Source: Haliscomenobacter hydrossis DSM 1100 | Lineage (GTDB): Bacteria; Bacteroidota; Bacteroidia; Chitinophagales; Saprospiraceae | Direction of reading: 5' to 3' | Assembly (NCBI RefSeq): GCF_000212735.1 | Contig: NC_015510.1 | Span: forward strand, 3,969,001-4,033,000 | DNA length: 64,000 bases | Part shown: piece by piece, positions 9,072 to 17,694 of the stretch | Layout of the letters: each line of letters begins with the position of its first letter | Numbering within the stretch: the stretch's first letter is position 1 | Position numbers and translations under genes: made by a program | Notes under the pieces: generated by a model | Told to the model about the DNA's origin: nothing | Seen by the model: the letters and a program-made list of their open reading frames with translations, nothing else | Database searches by the model: none

Positions 9072-9305
9072 TCAGTTCTTTTCATAAAAAGCTTCGTGAT
9101 CTATAGCCGTAAAAGCAACCAATTCCTCTTCTTGCTGATAATCCTTTAGTAGGAGTTCAGCCGCAGCTTTTCTCTGGGCAGTCTCATCTTCAGCAAGTAT
9201 GTTTTCTTCTTTGATGTTTTTAGAAATCAACTCCATTACCTCCAGCTTTTCACTGAGCGATAAGCCTTTGATGATGGCTAATAGTTGCAATGCTTCAGCA
9301 CTCAT
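9072..9305 (-). CDS. Small antitoxin-like protein, 77 aa
   Basis: A short, mostly helical, acidic protein. Its opening (LSLSEKLEVMELISKNI) resembles the N-terminal helix of small addiction-module components found beside RelE- or PIN-type toxins in Bacteroidota. No toxin gene lies on either side: downstream are a hairpin and a converging gene, upstream a decayed remnant. It is therefore an orphan, or not an antitoxin. Start chosen at the only sensible ATG. Confidence 0.5.
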   Translation of the reverse strand: MSAEALQLLAIIKGLSLSEKLEVMELISKNIKEENILAEDETAQRKAAAELLLKDYQQEEELVAFTAIDHEAFYEKN

Positions 9306-9411
9306 GGGCTAATTTTTATAGCAAATTGGTATTGTTTCTAAAGATAATAACAAAATGTTTTGGAGTCAAGTTTTGGAGGGATTCTTTTGAGGGGAATGCT
9401 GAGCCCATTTT

Positions 9412-9826
9412 TCAGCCCACCCGCTCCCGCTCCATCCGCTCATATTCCTGAATGAAATAGTCCTGAAGGATTTTGTGCCGGAATCGCCAACTGCTACCAG
9501 GGAGGGGATTCGAAGATGTGGCGGGCGTCCATTTCGTGGAGGAAGCTGAGGCGGTTGAGGCCGATTTGGTAGTCTTGGTAGTTGAGGATTCCCCGAAGTT
9601 GCTCTTCCTCCAGGCGGTGGTAACGGGCGGAAAGGGCAATCACGTGGGGTTCAATGGCCGCTGAAGGTAAGGTGCTCAAGAGGTGCAGCGCCTCGGGTAG
9701 TTCCGCCTTCGCCAGTGCTGCTTTGACCTCCAATAGTTTGTATTCCTCGGTACGTTCGAGGTGGAAATAGGGATCCAGTTTTTCATCCGAAATGACGAAG
9801 AGGATTTTTTTCCAGTTGATGGTCAT
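9412..9826 (-). pseudogene. Remnant of a gene with an EAD11-like domain and NTPase-like tail
   Basis: The first 110 codons (9826-9494) end in a stop. They resemble effector-associated domain 11: a helix with LLEVKAALAKAELPEALHLL, then HVIALSARYHRLEEEQLRGILNYQDY. After a frame change the sequence to 9412 reads WRFRHKILQDYFIQEYERM, which looks like the last helix of STAND/NACHT-type NTPases. The simplest reading is a large EAD-NTPase gene that lost its middle, leaving head and tail fused out of frame. EAD modules mark conflict systems in multicellular bacteria. The EAD11 assignment is by eye; a short free-standing EAD protein is the alternative. Confidence 0.55.
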
Positions 9827-9880
9827 GCAGGGCCAAGGTTTAAGTGGTGCAGGGTAGGCGAATACATCGAAAATTTTCTA

Positions 9881-10744
9881 TTATTCTTCCGGCGGCGGCA
9901 AAATTTTAAATGCATCAGGTTTCTCTGTTGCTTTTTTGTTGTCTGCGTTCAGGCGACGTTCTACTTTTTTGACAGCTTCGACAGCAGGTAAGTTTTCAGG
10001 ACGGACACCCCGTTCCTGGAGGATTTTACGCACGGCGAGATTGTTATCGATGTGCTCTTTTTTGATTTGTCCTTCGCCTTGCAGGTCTTTATCGATTACA
10101 TTGTGACTAGTCAATTCGGCTGCAAAGTCTTTGGCTTTAATGGTTAAGGTGGGTAAAAAATCTGCTAGTGGGCGGCCGCCAGGTACGGCTAATTTTCGCT
10201 TCATGTCCTGGGTATTCCATCCACCAAAAAGCGCTTTATCTCCTTCTGAACGAATAATTGCAAAACTGATTTCATTTACACCCCGCTCATAGATGATGCC
10301 AGAGAGTTTCTTCTCCGTTTTAGATAGTTTTTCGCGGGCGGATACCCGATCAATGTCCAATAAACGTTGTTCGATGATCTCTTGCTTGCGGGTTTGGACA
10401 GCAAAATAGGTTTGGGCAAAGGCTATTTCCGGCTTTTTTGTGGGGTCACCATTCTGAGCGATGAGGTAACAAGCATAGCGGGTGAGCGCAAAATCAACGA
10501 CATTGCGTTGTCCTCCTTTACCCAGGTTGATCATTTTCCCGACGTCGGCAAAATGATGCTCTATCTTTTGCCCCGCACCTTCACAAGCACTTTTGGCTTT
10601 TTCAATGGCATGAAGAAAATTATCCCACTTGCGGTAGCCCAAAATCACCTGAAGTTCCCGAGCACTCCAACATTCTACACTTTCGTGCAGATAGGCTGCT
10701 TCTTCAAATTTTTGAAACAAAGCTTCGATGAGTTCTTTTTTCAT
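9881..10744 (-). CDS. dinD: DNA damage-inducible protein D (DinD)
   Basis: A 287-residue homologue of DinD, a BRO-N-type protein induced by the SOS response in E. coli that modulates RecA filaments. Recognised from the N-terminus ([14 protein letters not shown]...[25 protein letters not shown]), the conserved [10 protein letters not shown]...[17 protein letters not shown] block, and [13 protein letters not shown] in the C-terminal half. Length matches the family (about 274 in E. coli). It is monocistronic and abuts the EAD remnant. DinD genes are often on mobile or accessory DNA, in keeping with this island. No LexA box could be identified. Confidence 0.88.
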   Translation of the reverse strand: MKKELIEALFQKFEEAAYLHESVECWSARELQVILGYRKWDNFLHAIEKAKSACEGAGQKIEHHFADVGKMINLGKGGQRNVVDFALTRYACYLIAQNGDPTKKPEIAFAQTYFAVQTRKQEIIEQRLLDIDRVSAREKLSKTEKKLSGIIYERGVNEISFAIIRSEGDKALFGGWNTQDMKRKLAVPGGRPLADFLPTLTIKAKDFAAELTSHNVIDKDLQGEGQIKKEHIDNNLAVRKILQERGVRPENLPAVEAVKKVERRLNADNKKATEKPDAFKILPPPEE

Positions 10745-10830
10745 AATAATATGTTCCTTTTTTTATAAAAATACATTTTGTTTTTTATTTTCCAGGTATT
10801 TCATCATTTTTTTTCTTTTGTGAATAATTT

Positions 10831-10875
10831 AGAATGCGAAAGAGGCGGCAAAACTGGTTGCAACCTGTAGTCGCT
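10831..10875 (+). pseudogene. Tail remnant of a second copy of the 140-aa gene
   Basis: The string CGGCAAAACTGGTTGCAACC and the following TCGCTT match the 3' end of the gene at 8540-8962 (bases 8930-8962) with few changes. No coding frame survives. It lies in the 327-bp gap between dinD and the redoxin gene, which otherwise holds AT-rich sequence and a hairpin. Confidence 0.55.
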
Positions 10876-10877
10876 TC

Positions 10878-10931
10878 AATCAGCCCAATCAGCCAAAACC
10901 ACCATTTTTATCCCCGTTCTGGCTGATTGGG
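10878..10931. repeat. Word palindrome of CAATCAGCC type
   Basis: CAATCAGCC occurs twice in tandem in the left arm, and GGCTGATTGGG closes an 11-bp perfect stem (10884-10894 with 10921-10931) around a 26-nt loop. It may act as a terminator or be a dispersed repeat like others in this window. Confidence 0.7.
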
Positions 10932-11071
10932 TAGCAAGGACTTCCTTTCCCTGTCCGTAACTCAGCCCCTTTTACTCAAAAAACAGAATAAACCGCCTCT
11001 GGCTTTCTCTTCCGCTCGGTTTCTTTCCCCACTCTTCAGCAACCACCTGCCCGCTAAAACGTTATTAAAGC

Positions 11072-11563
11072 ATGCACAATCGATTAGATCTAAGTTTACT
11101 CCGCGTTGGGGCACCGCTGCCCGATTGGTCGCTGGAAAAGATTTTTGAGGAAGAACCCCCTCAAAAGGAAGCATTTTTGGGGAAGCCCCTGCTGATCTTG
11201 TTCTTCAGCCTCGGTTGCCCGGGTTGTTTGGGGCGCGCCATTCCCTACGCCAATCGGATGGTGTACGAATTGGGCGATCAAATTCAGGTATTGGGCATCC
11301 ACACCAATTTTGAGTCACTGGATGTTTCTACAGAAAAATTCGCCAAAGCGCGGGAGGAATTCGCGATCCGTTTCCCTTTTTTCAAAGACAAAAACTACGA
11401 CACCACGTTTTTGAATTACGGTGCCGGAGGAACCCCACACTGGATTTTAGTGGACAAGGACAGCACAGTGGTGTATTCCATTTTTGGTTCAGATCCCAAC
11501 AATGCCTTGCTCCGTCTGGAGCTCAAAATGCGGGAACTCGGGCAGGTTTCGTTTGCAGAATAA
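11072..11563 (+). CDS. Thioredoxin-fold redoxin (AhpC/TSA-TlpA type)
   Basis: A 163-residue cytoplasmic thioredoxin-like protein with no signal peptide. The redox motif is GCPGC, in LFFSLGCPGCLGRA, and the cis-proline loop is GTPHWILVDKD. It likely reduces disulfides or peroxides. The next gene, 21 bp downstream, is msrB, so the pair probably forms an oxidative-damage repair operon in which this protein could supply electrons to MsrB; that link is inference. Start ATG chosen because it just precedes the first conserved strand. Confidence 0.78.
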   Translation: MHNRLDLSLLRVGAPLPDWSLEKIFEEEPPQKEAFLGKPLLILFFSLGCPGCLGRAIPYANRMVYELGDQIQVLGIHTNFESLDVSTEKFAKAREEFAIRFPFFKDKNYDTTFLNYGAGGTPHWILVDKDSTVVYSIFGSDPNNALLRLELKMRELGQVSFAE

Positions 11564-11584
11564 CAATATAACAACCAAATAAGT

Positions 11585-12034
11585 ATGCTCAATTGGCTGA
11601 ATGTCTTGAAATTTGCCAACAATGGCAACCCTGCGCCGGATCAGCGTGTGGAAAAAAGTGCAGAAGAATGGAAAAAACTGCTGACCGAGGAAGCCTTTCG
11701 GATTACCCGGCTAAAAGGAACCGAACGCGCTTTCAGTTCTGAAATGTGTAACCTGTTTGAGCCCGGGGTTTATGCTTGTGTGTGCTGTGGCAGCTTGCTT
11801 TTTGATTCGGCTGAAAAGTACGAAAGTGGCACAGGTTGGCCTTCTTTCACCCAACCGATTCAGGAAAATGCGATCAGCTACCACAAAGACCGTGGATTTG
11901 GCATGTACCGCATCGAAACGCTTTGTAATACCTGTGATGCCCACCTCGGGCACGTTTTTCAGGATGGCCCACTGCCAAGTGGGCTGCGGTACTGCATCAA
12001 TGCGCTTGCCTTGAAAAAAGTGGAGGGTAAATAA
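11585..12034 (+). CDS. msrB: Peptide-methionine (R)-S-oxide reductase
   Basis: A 149-residue MsrB that reduces R-methionine sulfoxide in proteins. Seen: two CxxC zinc motifs (CVCCG and CNTCDAH), the substrate loop SGTGWPSF, HLGHVFQDGP, and the catalytic cysteine in LRYCINALAL near the C-terminus. It begins 21 bp after the redoxin gene. The N-terminal 25 residues are variable. The gene is followed by a 160-bp inverted-repeat element. Confidence 0.95.
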   Translation: MLNWLNVLKFANNGNPAPDQRVEKSAEEWKKLLTEEAFRITRLKGTERAFSSEMCNLFEPGVYACVCCGSLLFDSAEKYESGTGWPSFTQPIQENAISYHKDRGFGMYRIETLCNTCDAHLGHVFQDGPLPSGLRYCINALALKKVEGK

Positions 12035-12047
12035 TGCGTCAGGTTTA

Positions 12048-12207
12048 AGAGCATGTTTAAATATTTTTGTTTTAGGCGAAAATGAGGTCGATTTGATGTG
12101 AATGAGGCACGAAAAGCGGAGTTTAGCAGCGCGTTGAGCATTTTCGGAACGAAATTCACATCAAATCGAGCCATTTGCAGCAAAACAAAAAATTTTAAAC
12201 ATGCTCT
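12048..12207. repeat. MITE-like inverted-repeat element, 160 bp
   Basis: Left arm 12048-12103 and right arm 12154-12207 are imperfect reverse complements of about 55 bp, starting AGAGCATGTTTAAA. The core (12105-12151) begins AGGCACGA and ends AACG. A second element at 28631-28787 has unrelated arms but a core of the same 47-nt length with the same ends. A fragment of the left arm occurs at 62299-62325. No coding potential. Confidence 0.8.
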
Positions 12208-12236
12208 AAGGGTGGTTTTTAGCTGGGCCGTCTTCA

Positions 12237-13832
12237 ATGGACAACAGTAAGCGCAGCAATGTTATGATCATGAGCCATAAAAAACCACGAAGCATTTTTC
12301 TGGGCCTGCTTGCCCTCAGCAGTCTGTGGTTCGGACACAAGCTGGAAGCCAAGGATCCCCGCCCCAACATCATCTTCATCATGGCCGATGACCTGGGCTA
12401 TTCCGACATCGGCTGCTACGGCGGCGAAGCCCAAACGCCCAACCTGGACAAACTGGCCACCAAGGGCATCAAACTGCGGAGTTTTTACAACGCGGGGCGC
12501 TGCTGCCCCACGCGCGCTTCTTTGCTGACGGGGAACTATTCCCACGCGGCAGGGATGGGCAATATGGTGTCGTTTGATGACCAAAAAGTGACTCCTGGGC
12601 CGTATCAGGGCTATTTGGATCCCAATACCCCCACCATTGCCGAACACCTGCGCCAGGTGGGCTACCACACCTACATGACGGGCAAATGGCACGTCGGTGA
12701 ACGCCCCGAGCACTGGCCGCTAAAACGGGGGTTTGATCGGTATTTTGGGTTGATTTCCGGGGCTTCCAGCTTTTTTGAAATTTTGCAGGAAAAGCGCAAG
12801 CGCTACATGGTGTTGCAAGATCAGGAATGGGTCTTGCCCCAAGAGGGATTTTATGCCACCGATGCTTTTACCGACCGGGCGATCGAATTCATTCAAGGGC
12901 AGGCACCGCAGTCCAAACCCTTTTTTTTATACCTGGCCTACACCGCCCCACATTTCCCGCTGCACGCTTACGAAGCGGACATCGCCAAATACGAAGCGCT
13001 GTACCTGCAAGGTTGGGACGCCATTCGGCAACAGCGCTACGAAAAAATGCAAGGCCTAGGTCTGGTCGATAAAAGATACCAACTCAGCCCGCGCCCTGCC
13101 AATATTCCTGACTGGAACAGCGTGCAGGATAAGCAGACCTGGGCCAGAAAAATGGCTGTGTACGCCGCCATGATCGACCGCATGGATCAAAACATTGGCA
13201 AACTGATCCAAACCCTGGAAGCTCGGCAGGAACTGGACAACACCCTCATCGTCTTCTTGTCTGACAATGGGGGAACTTCCGAAAATGTCGACGACCGAAA
13301 ACTGGGCCTCCCCGGCAAAAGAATCGGGGAACGCGGCTCATACGGAACCTACGATGCCCCCTGGGCCAACGTATCGAACACCCCCTTCAAACTGTACAAA
13401 AGTTACATGCACGAGGGCGGGATCATCAGCCCTTGTATCCTGCATTGGCCGTCCAAAATTAAACCCAAATTGGGCTACTTAAACACCCCCGTTCACGTGA
13501 TTGACCTGCTGCCGACTAGCCTAGAGTTGGCGCAAGTTCCCATCCCCAAAGAGCTACCCGGCCAAAGCCTGAGCCATTTTTGGAAGGACAAAAAAGCCAA
13601 AACCCGCTCCTTATTTTGGGAACACATCGGCAACAAAGCCCTCCGTCATGGCCATTGGAAACTAGTCAAAGAACACGGCGACAAGGACTGGGAACTCTAC
13701 GACCTGAACACCGACCCCAGCGAAAGTGTAAACCTCGCGCCACAATCTGGCGAAAAAGTGGAGGCATTAAAAGCGGAGTATGATGTTTGGGCGAAAAAGG
13801 TGGGGGTGCGGGAAATTCCGGTAAAGCAATGA
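12237..13832 (+). CDS. Secreted type I sulfatase (arylsulfatase family)
   Basis: A 531-residue formylglycine-dependent sulfatase that hydrolyses sulfate esters, probably on an algal or host glycan, in the periplasm or outside. A signal peptide follows the internal start MSHKKPRSIFLGLL, so ATG 12270 may be the true start rather than 12237. The metal site opens with IIFIMADDLGYSD. The modified cysteine is Cys89 in CCPTRASLLTG, and TGKWHVG and FLSDNGG follow. It overlaps the GH78 gene by an ATGA, so the two are translationally coupled. Activity requires a maturase not found in this window. Confidence 0.9.
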   Translation: MDNSKRSNVMIMSHKKPRSIFLGLLALSSLWFGHKLEAKDPRPNIIFIMADDLGYSDIGCYGGEAQTPNLDKLATKGIKLRSFYNAGRCCPTRASLLTGNYSHAAGMGNMVSFDDQKVTPGPYQGYLDPNTPTIAEHLRQVGYHTYMTGKWHVGERPEHWPLKRGFDRYFGLISGASSFFEILQEKRKRYMVLQDQEWVLPQEGFYATDAFTDRAIEFIQGQAPQSKPFFLYLAYTAPHFPLHAYEADIAKYEALYLQGWDAIRQQRYEKMQGLGLVDKRYQLSPRPANIPDWNSVQDKQTWARKMAVYAAMIDRMDQNIGKLIQTLEARQELDNTLIVFLSDNGGTSENVDDRKLGLPGKRIGERGSYGTYDAPWANVSNTPFKLYKSYMHEGGIISPCILHWPSKIKPKLGYLNTPVHVIDLLPTSLELAQVPIPKELPGQSLSHFWKDKKAKTRSLFWEHIGNKALRHGHWKLVKEHGDKDWELYDLNTDPSESVNLAPQSGEKVEALKAEYDVWAKKVGVREIPVKQ

Positions 13833-16204
13833 TGGGTATGAAAGAATTTAAACTTCGCGAGGCAATAAAATGTGCTTTTAGAAGCAGCTACGCCAAATCA
13901 AATAAATCGTCGGGTTTTTATCGGCAACTGAGCTGCGCAGCTGCGATGATGATCATCATGGTCATTCACCTGTATGGCCAACGAAACCCCGGCCCGCTAC
14001 ACTTGCGCACCGATTTATTACTCCACACCGATCAAATCAGCAAAAATGGCCTGTCAGTAAACGTCCCTCTGGAATCGGCCACCCAGCAACCCGAGGTTTA
14101 CCAATTTGCCAGTGTTTTTAACCCACAGCCACAGCTCAGTTGGGCCTTGGATGCGGCCACGAATGACGCTAGTGCTTACCGCATTTTACTCGCTTCATCA
14201 CCCCAGTTGCTCCAGCAAAATCAGGCGGATTATTGGGACTCCCAAAAGGTAAAATCAGGCCAGACGCGTGCAACATATCGAGGAAAAACATTGATCCCCG
14301 GGAAGGTGTATTATTGGAAAGTGCAGGTGTGGAACGGGAGGAATCAGGTGAGCGCCTTTTCTCCTACCACCTCCTTTTACCTCAGTCCTCCCGACCCGGT
14401 CGAACAATTTGCCCATCATCCCCTGGCTGCCGAAATCCAAAAACCGGTGTCCCTGGTCAAACGGGCAACGGGAAGCTATTTCCTCGACTTTGGCAAAGAC
14501 GCTTTATCCCGGTTGCAACTGCACCTGACCAGTGAAAAAACGGACAGCATCTGGATTGAGGTGGGTGAACTATTGGAAGCCCCGCAGGTCATCCACAAAA
14601 ATCCTGGCCGCAACATCCGTTATATGAAAATCGCGCTGCTGGTTCGCAAAGGTACTCATGACTATACCATCACCTGGCCAACGAATGAAAAACGCAATAG
14701 CCGCAACCCCATTCTCATGCCGGAATACATCGGGGAGGTATACCCCTTTCGCTACGTTTCGATTGAAAATTTTGCGGGAACGCTCACGCCCGCATCGGTG
14801 CAGCGCAAAATGGTCTTTTACCCCTTCGCCGAAAATGCCTCTTCGTTCACCTCCAGCGATACCGTCCTGAACCAAGTTTGGGACTTGTGCAAGTACTCCA
14901 TCAAAGCCACCAGTTTTACGGGTTACTACGTGGACGGTGACCGCGAAAGAATTCCGTACGAAGCCGATGCCCTCATCAACCAGCTCTCGCACTATGCCGT
15001 AGATGCCGAATACAGCATGGCCCGCCGCAGCATGGTGTACATGTTGTACCATCCCACCTGGCCCACCGAATGGAGTTTGCAAAACGTATTGCTCGCCTGG
15101 AACGATTACCTCTATACGGGCGACGATGCCTTTATCAAAAAATACTACCCCGACCTCCAACTCAAAACCCTGCAAGCCCTAGCCGGGTCAAATCACCTGA
15201 TCAGCACCCGTACCAATTTGCAAACCGATGAATTTTTGACTTCCATCCACATGACCAAAATCTTTGATGGTCGGAGAGGACTACACGACAACGTGGACTG
15301 GCCCCAAAACGGCAATTATATCGGCCCGGAAAAAGAACATCCCGGCGAAACGGATGGCTTTGTGTACAATGCCTACAATTCGGTCGTGAATGCCTACTAC
15401 TACCGCAATTTGGTGTTGATGGAAAAAATGGCCACCCTGCTCCAAAAAACGGAGGACGCCAACAACTACCGGATCAAAGCCCAACAGGTGTACACCGCTT
15501 TTCAAACCGTATTTCGAGACCCGGCATCCGGTTTGATTAAAGATGGCGACAGCACCAGCCATAGTTCCCTGCACGCCAATATGTTTGCCCTGGCTTTTGG
15601 GTTGGTGCCTGTGCAGGATCAGGAAAAAGTGCTGCGGTTTATGCAAAGTCGAGGCATGGCTTGTAGCGTGTACGGTGCCCAGTTTTTGCTGGAAGCCTTG
15701 TACGACCATGGTTTTGGCGATTATGCCCTCGAATTGATGACTGCCACCACCCAGCGAAGTTGGTACAATATGATCCGTAGTGGTTCCACCATCACCCTAG
15801 AGGCCTGGGACAAGGTGTACAAACCCAACCTGGATTTGAACCACGCTTGGGGCGCTGCACCGGGCAACATCATGGTGCGCAAACTAATGGGCATTGAACC
15901 CCTCAGCCCAGGATTTGATACTTTTCAAATCAAACCTCAAGTGGGTAAACTCACTGATGTACAGTTAAAAACGCCCACGATCAAAGGCATTGTATCGGTG
16001 CTTTATCAAAAAAATAAAATGGAAAACAGCCTTGAAGTGATTATTCCTGGGGGTACAACAGCTCATGTATACATGCCCGATGAAACTGGTAAAACCCAAC
16101 TCTGGATTAATGGAAAGAAAAAATCACTTGTGGCCAAGGATGGTTTTTTCAAAATCAATAATATGCCAGCAGGTAGACATCACCTTACAATTAAAGCAAA
16201 GTGA
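13829..16204 (+). CDS. GH78-type alpha-L-rhamnosidase
   Basis: About 790 residues. The chosen start overlaps the sulfatase stop (ATGA); an upstream ATG at 13787 is in frame but lies within the sulfatase. A long N-terminus leads to a hydrophobic export segment (AAAMMIIMVIHLYGQ). N-terminal beta domains follow (AYRILLASSPQLL, YYWKVQVW), typical of GH78. The catalytic (alpha/alpha)6 barrel has DGDRERIPYEADAL, with the general-acid glutamate in RER, and TLEAWD matching the second conserved glutamate region. Expected to release terminal L-rhamnose. Between sulfatases and a Gfo/Idh/MocA gene, it suggests a sulfated rhamnose-containing substrate. Confidence 0.85.
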   Translation: MMGMKEFKLREAIKCAFRSSYAKSNKSSGFYRQLSCAAAMMIIMVIHLYGQRNPGPLHLRTDLLLHTDQISKNGLSVNVPLESATQQPEVYQFASVFNPQPQLSWALDAATNDASAYRILLASSPQLLQQNQADYWDSQKVKSGQTRATYRGKTLIPGKVYYWKVQVWNGRNQVSAFSPTTSFYLSPPDPVEQFAHHPLAAEIQKPVSLVKRATGSYFLDFGKDALSRLQLHLTSEKTDSIWIEVGELLEAPQVIHKNPGRNIRYMKIALLVRKGTHDYTITWPTNEKRNSRNPILMPEYIGEVYPFRYVSIENFAGTLTPASVQRKMVFYPFAENASSFTSSDTVLNQVWDLCKYSIKATSFTGYYVDGDRERIPYEADALINQLSHYAVDAEYSMARRSMVYMLYHPTWPTEWSLQNVLLAWNDYLYTGDDAFIKKYYPDLQLKTLQALAGSNHLISTRTNLQTDEFLTSIHMTKIFDGRRGLHDNVDWPQNGNYIGPEKEHPGETDGFVYNAYNSVVNAYYYRNLVLMEKMATLLQKTEDANNYRIKAQQVYTAFQTVFRDPASGLIKDGDSTSHSSLHANMFALAFGLVPVQDQEKVLRFMQSRGMACSVYGAQFLLEALYDHGFGDYALELMTATTQRSWYNMIRSGSTITLEAWDKVYKPNLDLNHAWGAAPGNIMVRKLMGIEPLSPGFDTFQIKPQVGKLTDVQLKTPTIKGIVSVLYQKNKMENSLEVIIPGGTTAHVYMPDETGKTQLWINGKKKSLVAKDGFFKINNMPAGRHHLTIKAK

Positions 16205-16246
16205 TTCATTCTGTTTTGCTATATTCATCAATTCAAAATTCAGCAC

Positions 16247-17572
16247 ATGACCAATAAAAAACCTACATCTACCACGCGCAGGAATTTCCTCAGCAAAGGC
16301 GCTATAGCCGCAGCGGGCTTCATGATCGTTCCCCGCTTTGTACTCGGCGGCACTAGTCCCAGGGGCATCCGTTACCTGCCCCCCAGCGACATGATCAATT
16401 TTGGTCTGATTGGCACGGGCAAACAAGGCAAAGGATTGGCCACGTCTTTTATCGGCACAGGTGAAGCCCGGATTGTAGCCATCAGCGAAGTGTACCAGGC
16501 CAAGGCCCAACAAATGATCGAGCGGGTCAAAACCTACTACGAAAAAAACACCCAATTCGGCCAGTACTCCGACATCGCGCTGTACACCGATTTTCGGGAA
16601 TTGTTGACCCAGAAAGACATTGATGCCGTCATCATCGCTACGCCTGACCACTGGCACGCCGTACAAGCCGTCAAATCAGCCGAAGCAGGCAAAGACATTT
16701 ATTGTGAAAAACCCTTGGCGCTTACCGTCAAAGAAGGACGCGCCATGGTCGACGCTGCCCGGAAGTATGACCGGGTGTTCCAAACGGGAAGCATGCAGCG
16801 CTCTTGGCCCGAATTTCGCCAGGCTGCTGAGTTGGTGCGTAATGGCTACATCGGCGAAATCAAACACATCAAAGTCAACGTCGGGACGCCTCCGGTGAAA
16901 TACAACCTGGCCGCCGAATCCATTCCCGATGGACTGAATTGGGATTACTGGCTGGGGCCAAATGAACCCGTCGCGTTCAACTCCGAATTGGCACCGCCCA
17001 TTACCAAAGACGTGTTCCCCAACTGGCGTTTGTACAAAGAATTTGGTGGCGGCATGGTCACCGACTGGGGCGCGCACATGTTCGACATCGTGCAATGGGC
17101 GCTAGACATGGACAACAGTGGGCCCGTGGAAGTTATCCCTCCCAACGGCGCGGAGTACAAAAACCTGACTTTCCGCTACGCCAACGGCGTCACCATGACC
17201 CACGAAAAATGGGAGTGGAGCAACGCCATCCATTTCATCGGCAGCACTGGAGAGATCAAAGTGCAGCGCCGCAAAATTGAAACCACACCCACGGAACTGG
17301 CCACCCGGGTCATCGGCGAAACTGAAAAACACGTCTACAAAAGTGAGAACCACTACAAGGACTTCCTGGAGGCCATGCGCAAGCGCAGCAAACCCGTTTG
17401 TGACGTGGAAGTTGGCCACCGCACCGCCTCGGTGTGCAACATCGCCAACATCGCCTATGAGCTGAAACGCCCGCTAAAGTGGAATCCGAAGAAGGAGAGT
17501 TTCAAAAAGGACAAAGAGGCGAATGCGCTTTTGGGCCGGAAGCTGCGGCCAGAGTGGGCGATTAAGTTATAA
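16247..17572 (+). CDS. Gfo/Idh/MocA family oxidoreductase with Tat signal
   Basis: A 441-residue paralogue of the gene at 2742. The N-terminus STTRRNFLSKGAIAAAGF is a Tat signal followed by the mature FGLIGTGKQGKG nucleotide-binding motif. ATPDHWHA and CEKPLAL lie in the Rossmann half, and TDWGAHMFDIVQWAL gives the conserved Asp/His of the substrate domain. Probably a periplasmic NAD(P)-linked sugar oxidoreductase working with the adjoining rhamnosidase and sulfatases. It begins 42 bp after the GH78 gene, consistent with an operon. Substrate unknown. Confidence 0.88.
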   Translation: MTNKKPTSTTRRNFLSKGAIAAAGFMIVPRFVLGGTSPRGIRYLPPSDMINFGLIGTGKQGKGLATSFIGTGEARIVAISEVYQAKAQQMIERVKTYYEKNTQFGQYSDIALYTDFRELLTQKDIDAVIIATPDHWHAVQAVKSAEAGKDIYCEKPLALTVKEGRAMVDAARKYDRVFQTGSMQRSWPEFRQAAELVRNGYIGEIKHIKVNVGTPPVKYNLAAESIPDGLNWDYWLGPNEPVAFNSELAPPITKDVFPNWRLYKEFGGGMVTDWGAHMFDIVQWALDMDNSGPVEVIPPNGAEYKNLTFRYANGVTMTHEKWEWSNAIHFIGSTGEIKVQRRKIETTPTELATRVIGETEKHVYKSENHYKDFLEAMRKRSKPVCDVEVGHRTASVCNIANIAYELKRPLKWNPKKESFKKDKEANALLGRKLRPEWAIKL

Positions 17573-17575
17573 ATG

Positions 17576-17667
17576 TTCACCACAGATTCACACAGATTGA
17601 TGCACAGATTCACACAGATTTTTTCTGCGTAAAAACTGCGCATCAATCTGTGTGGAATCTGCGTGAA
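17576..17667. repeat. Word palindrome of CACAGATT type
   Basis: The left side repeats CACAGATTCACACAGATT in tandem. Its first 30 bp (17576-17605) pair with 17638-17667. It occupies most of the gap between the oxidoreductase and the following sulfatase and starts 4 bp after the stop codon. Confidence 0.8.
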
Positions 17668-17694
17668 TGAACTTACCATAATACACCAAATCAC

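Noticed and set aside
13787-13828. Upstream start for the GH78 gene
   Set aside because: It lies within the sulfatase coding region; the ATGA overlap at 13829 is a better start.
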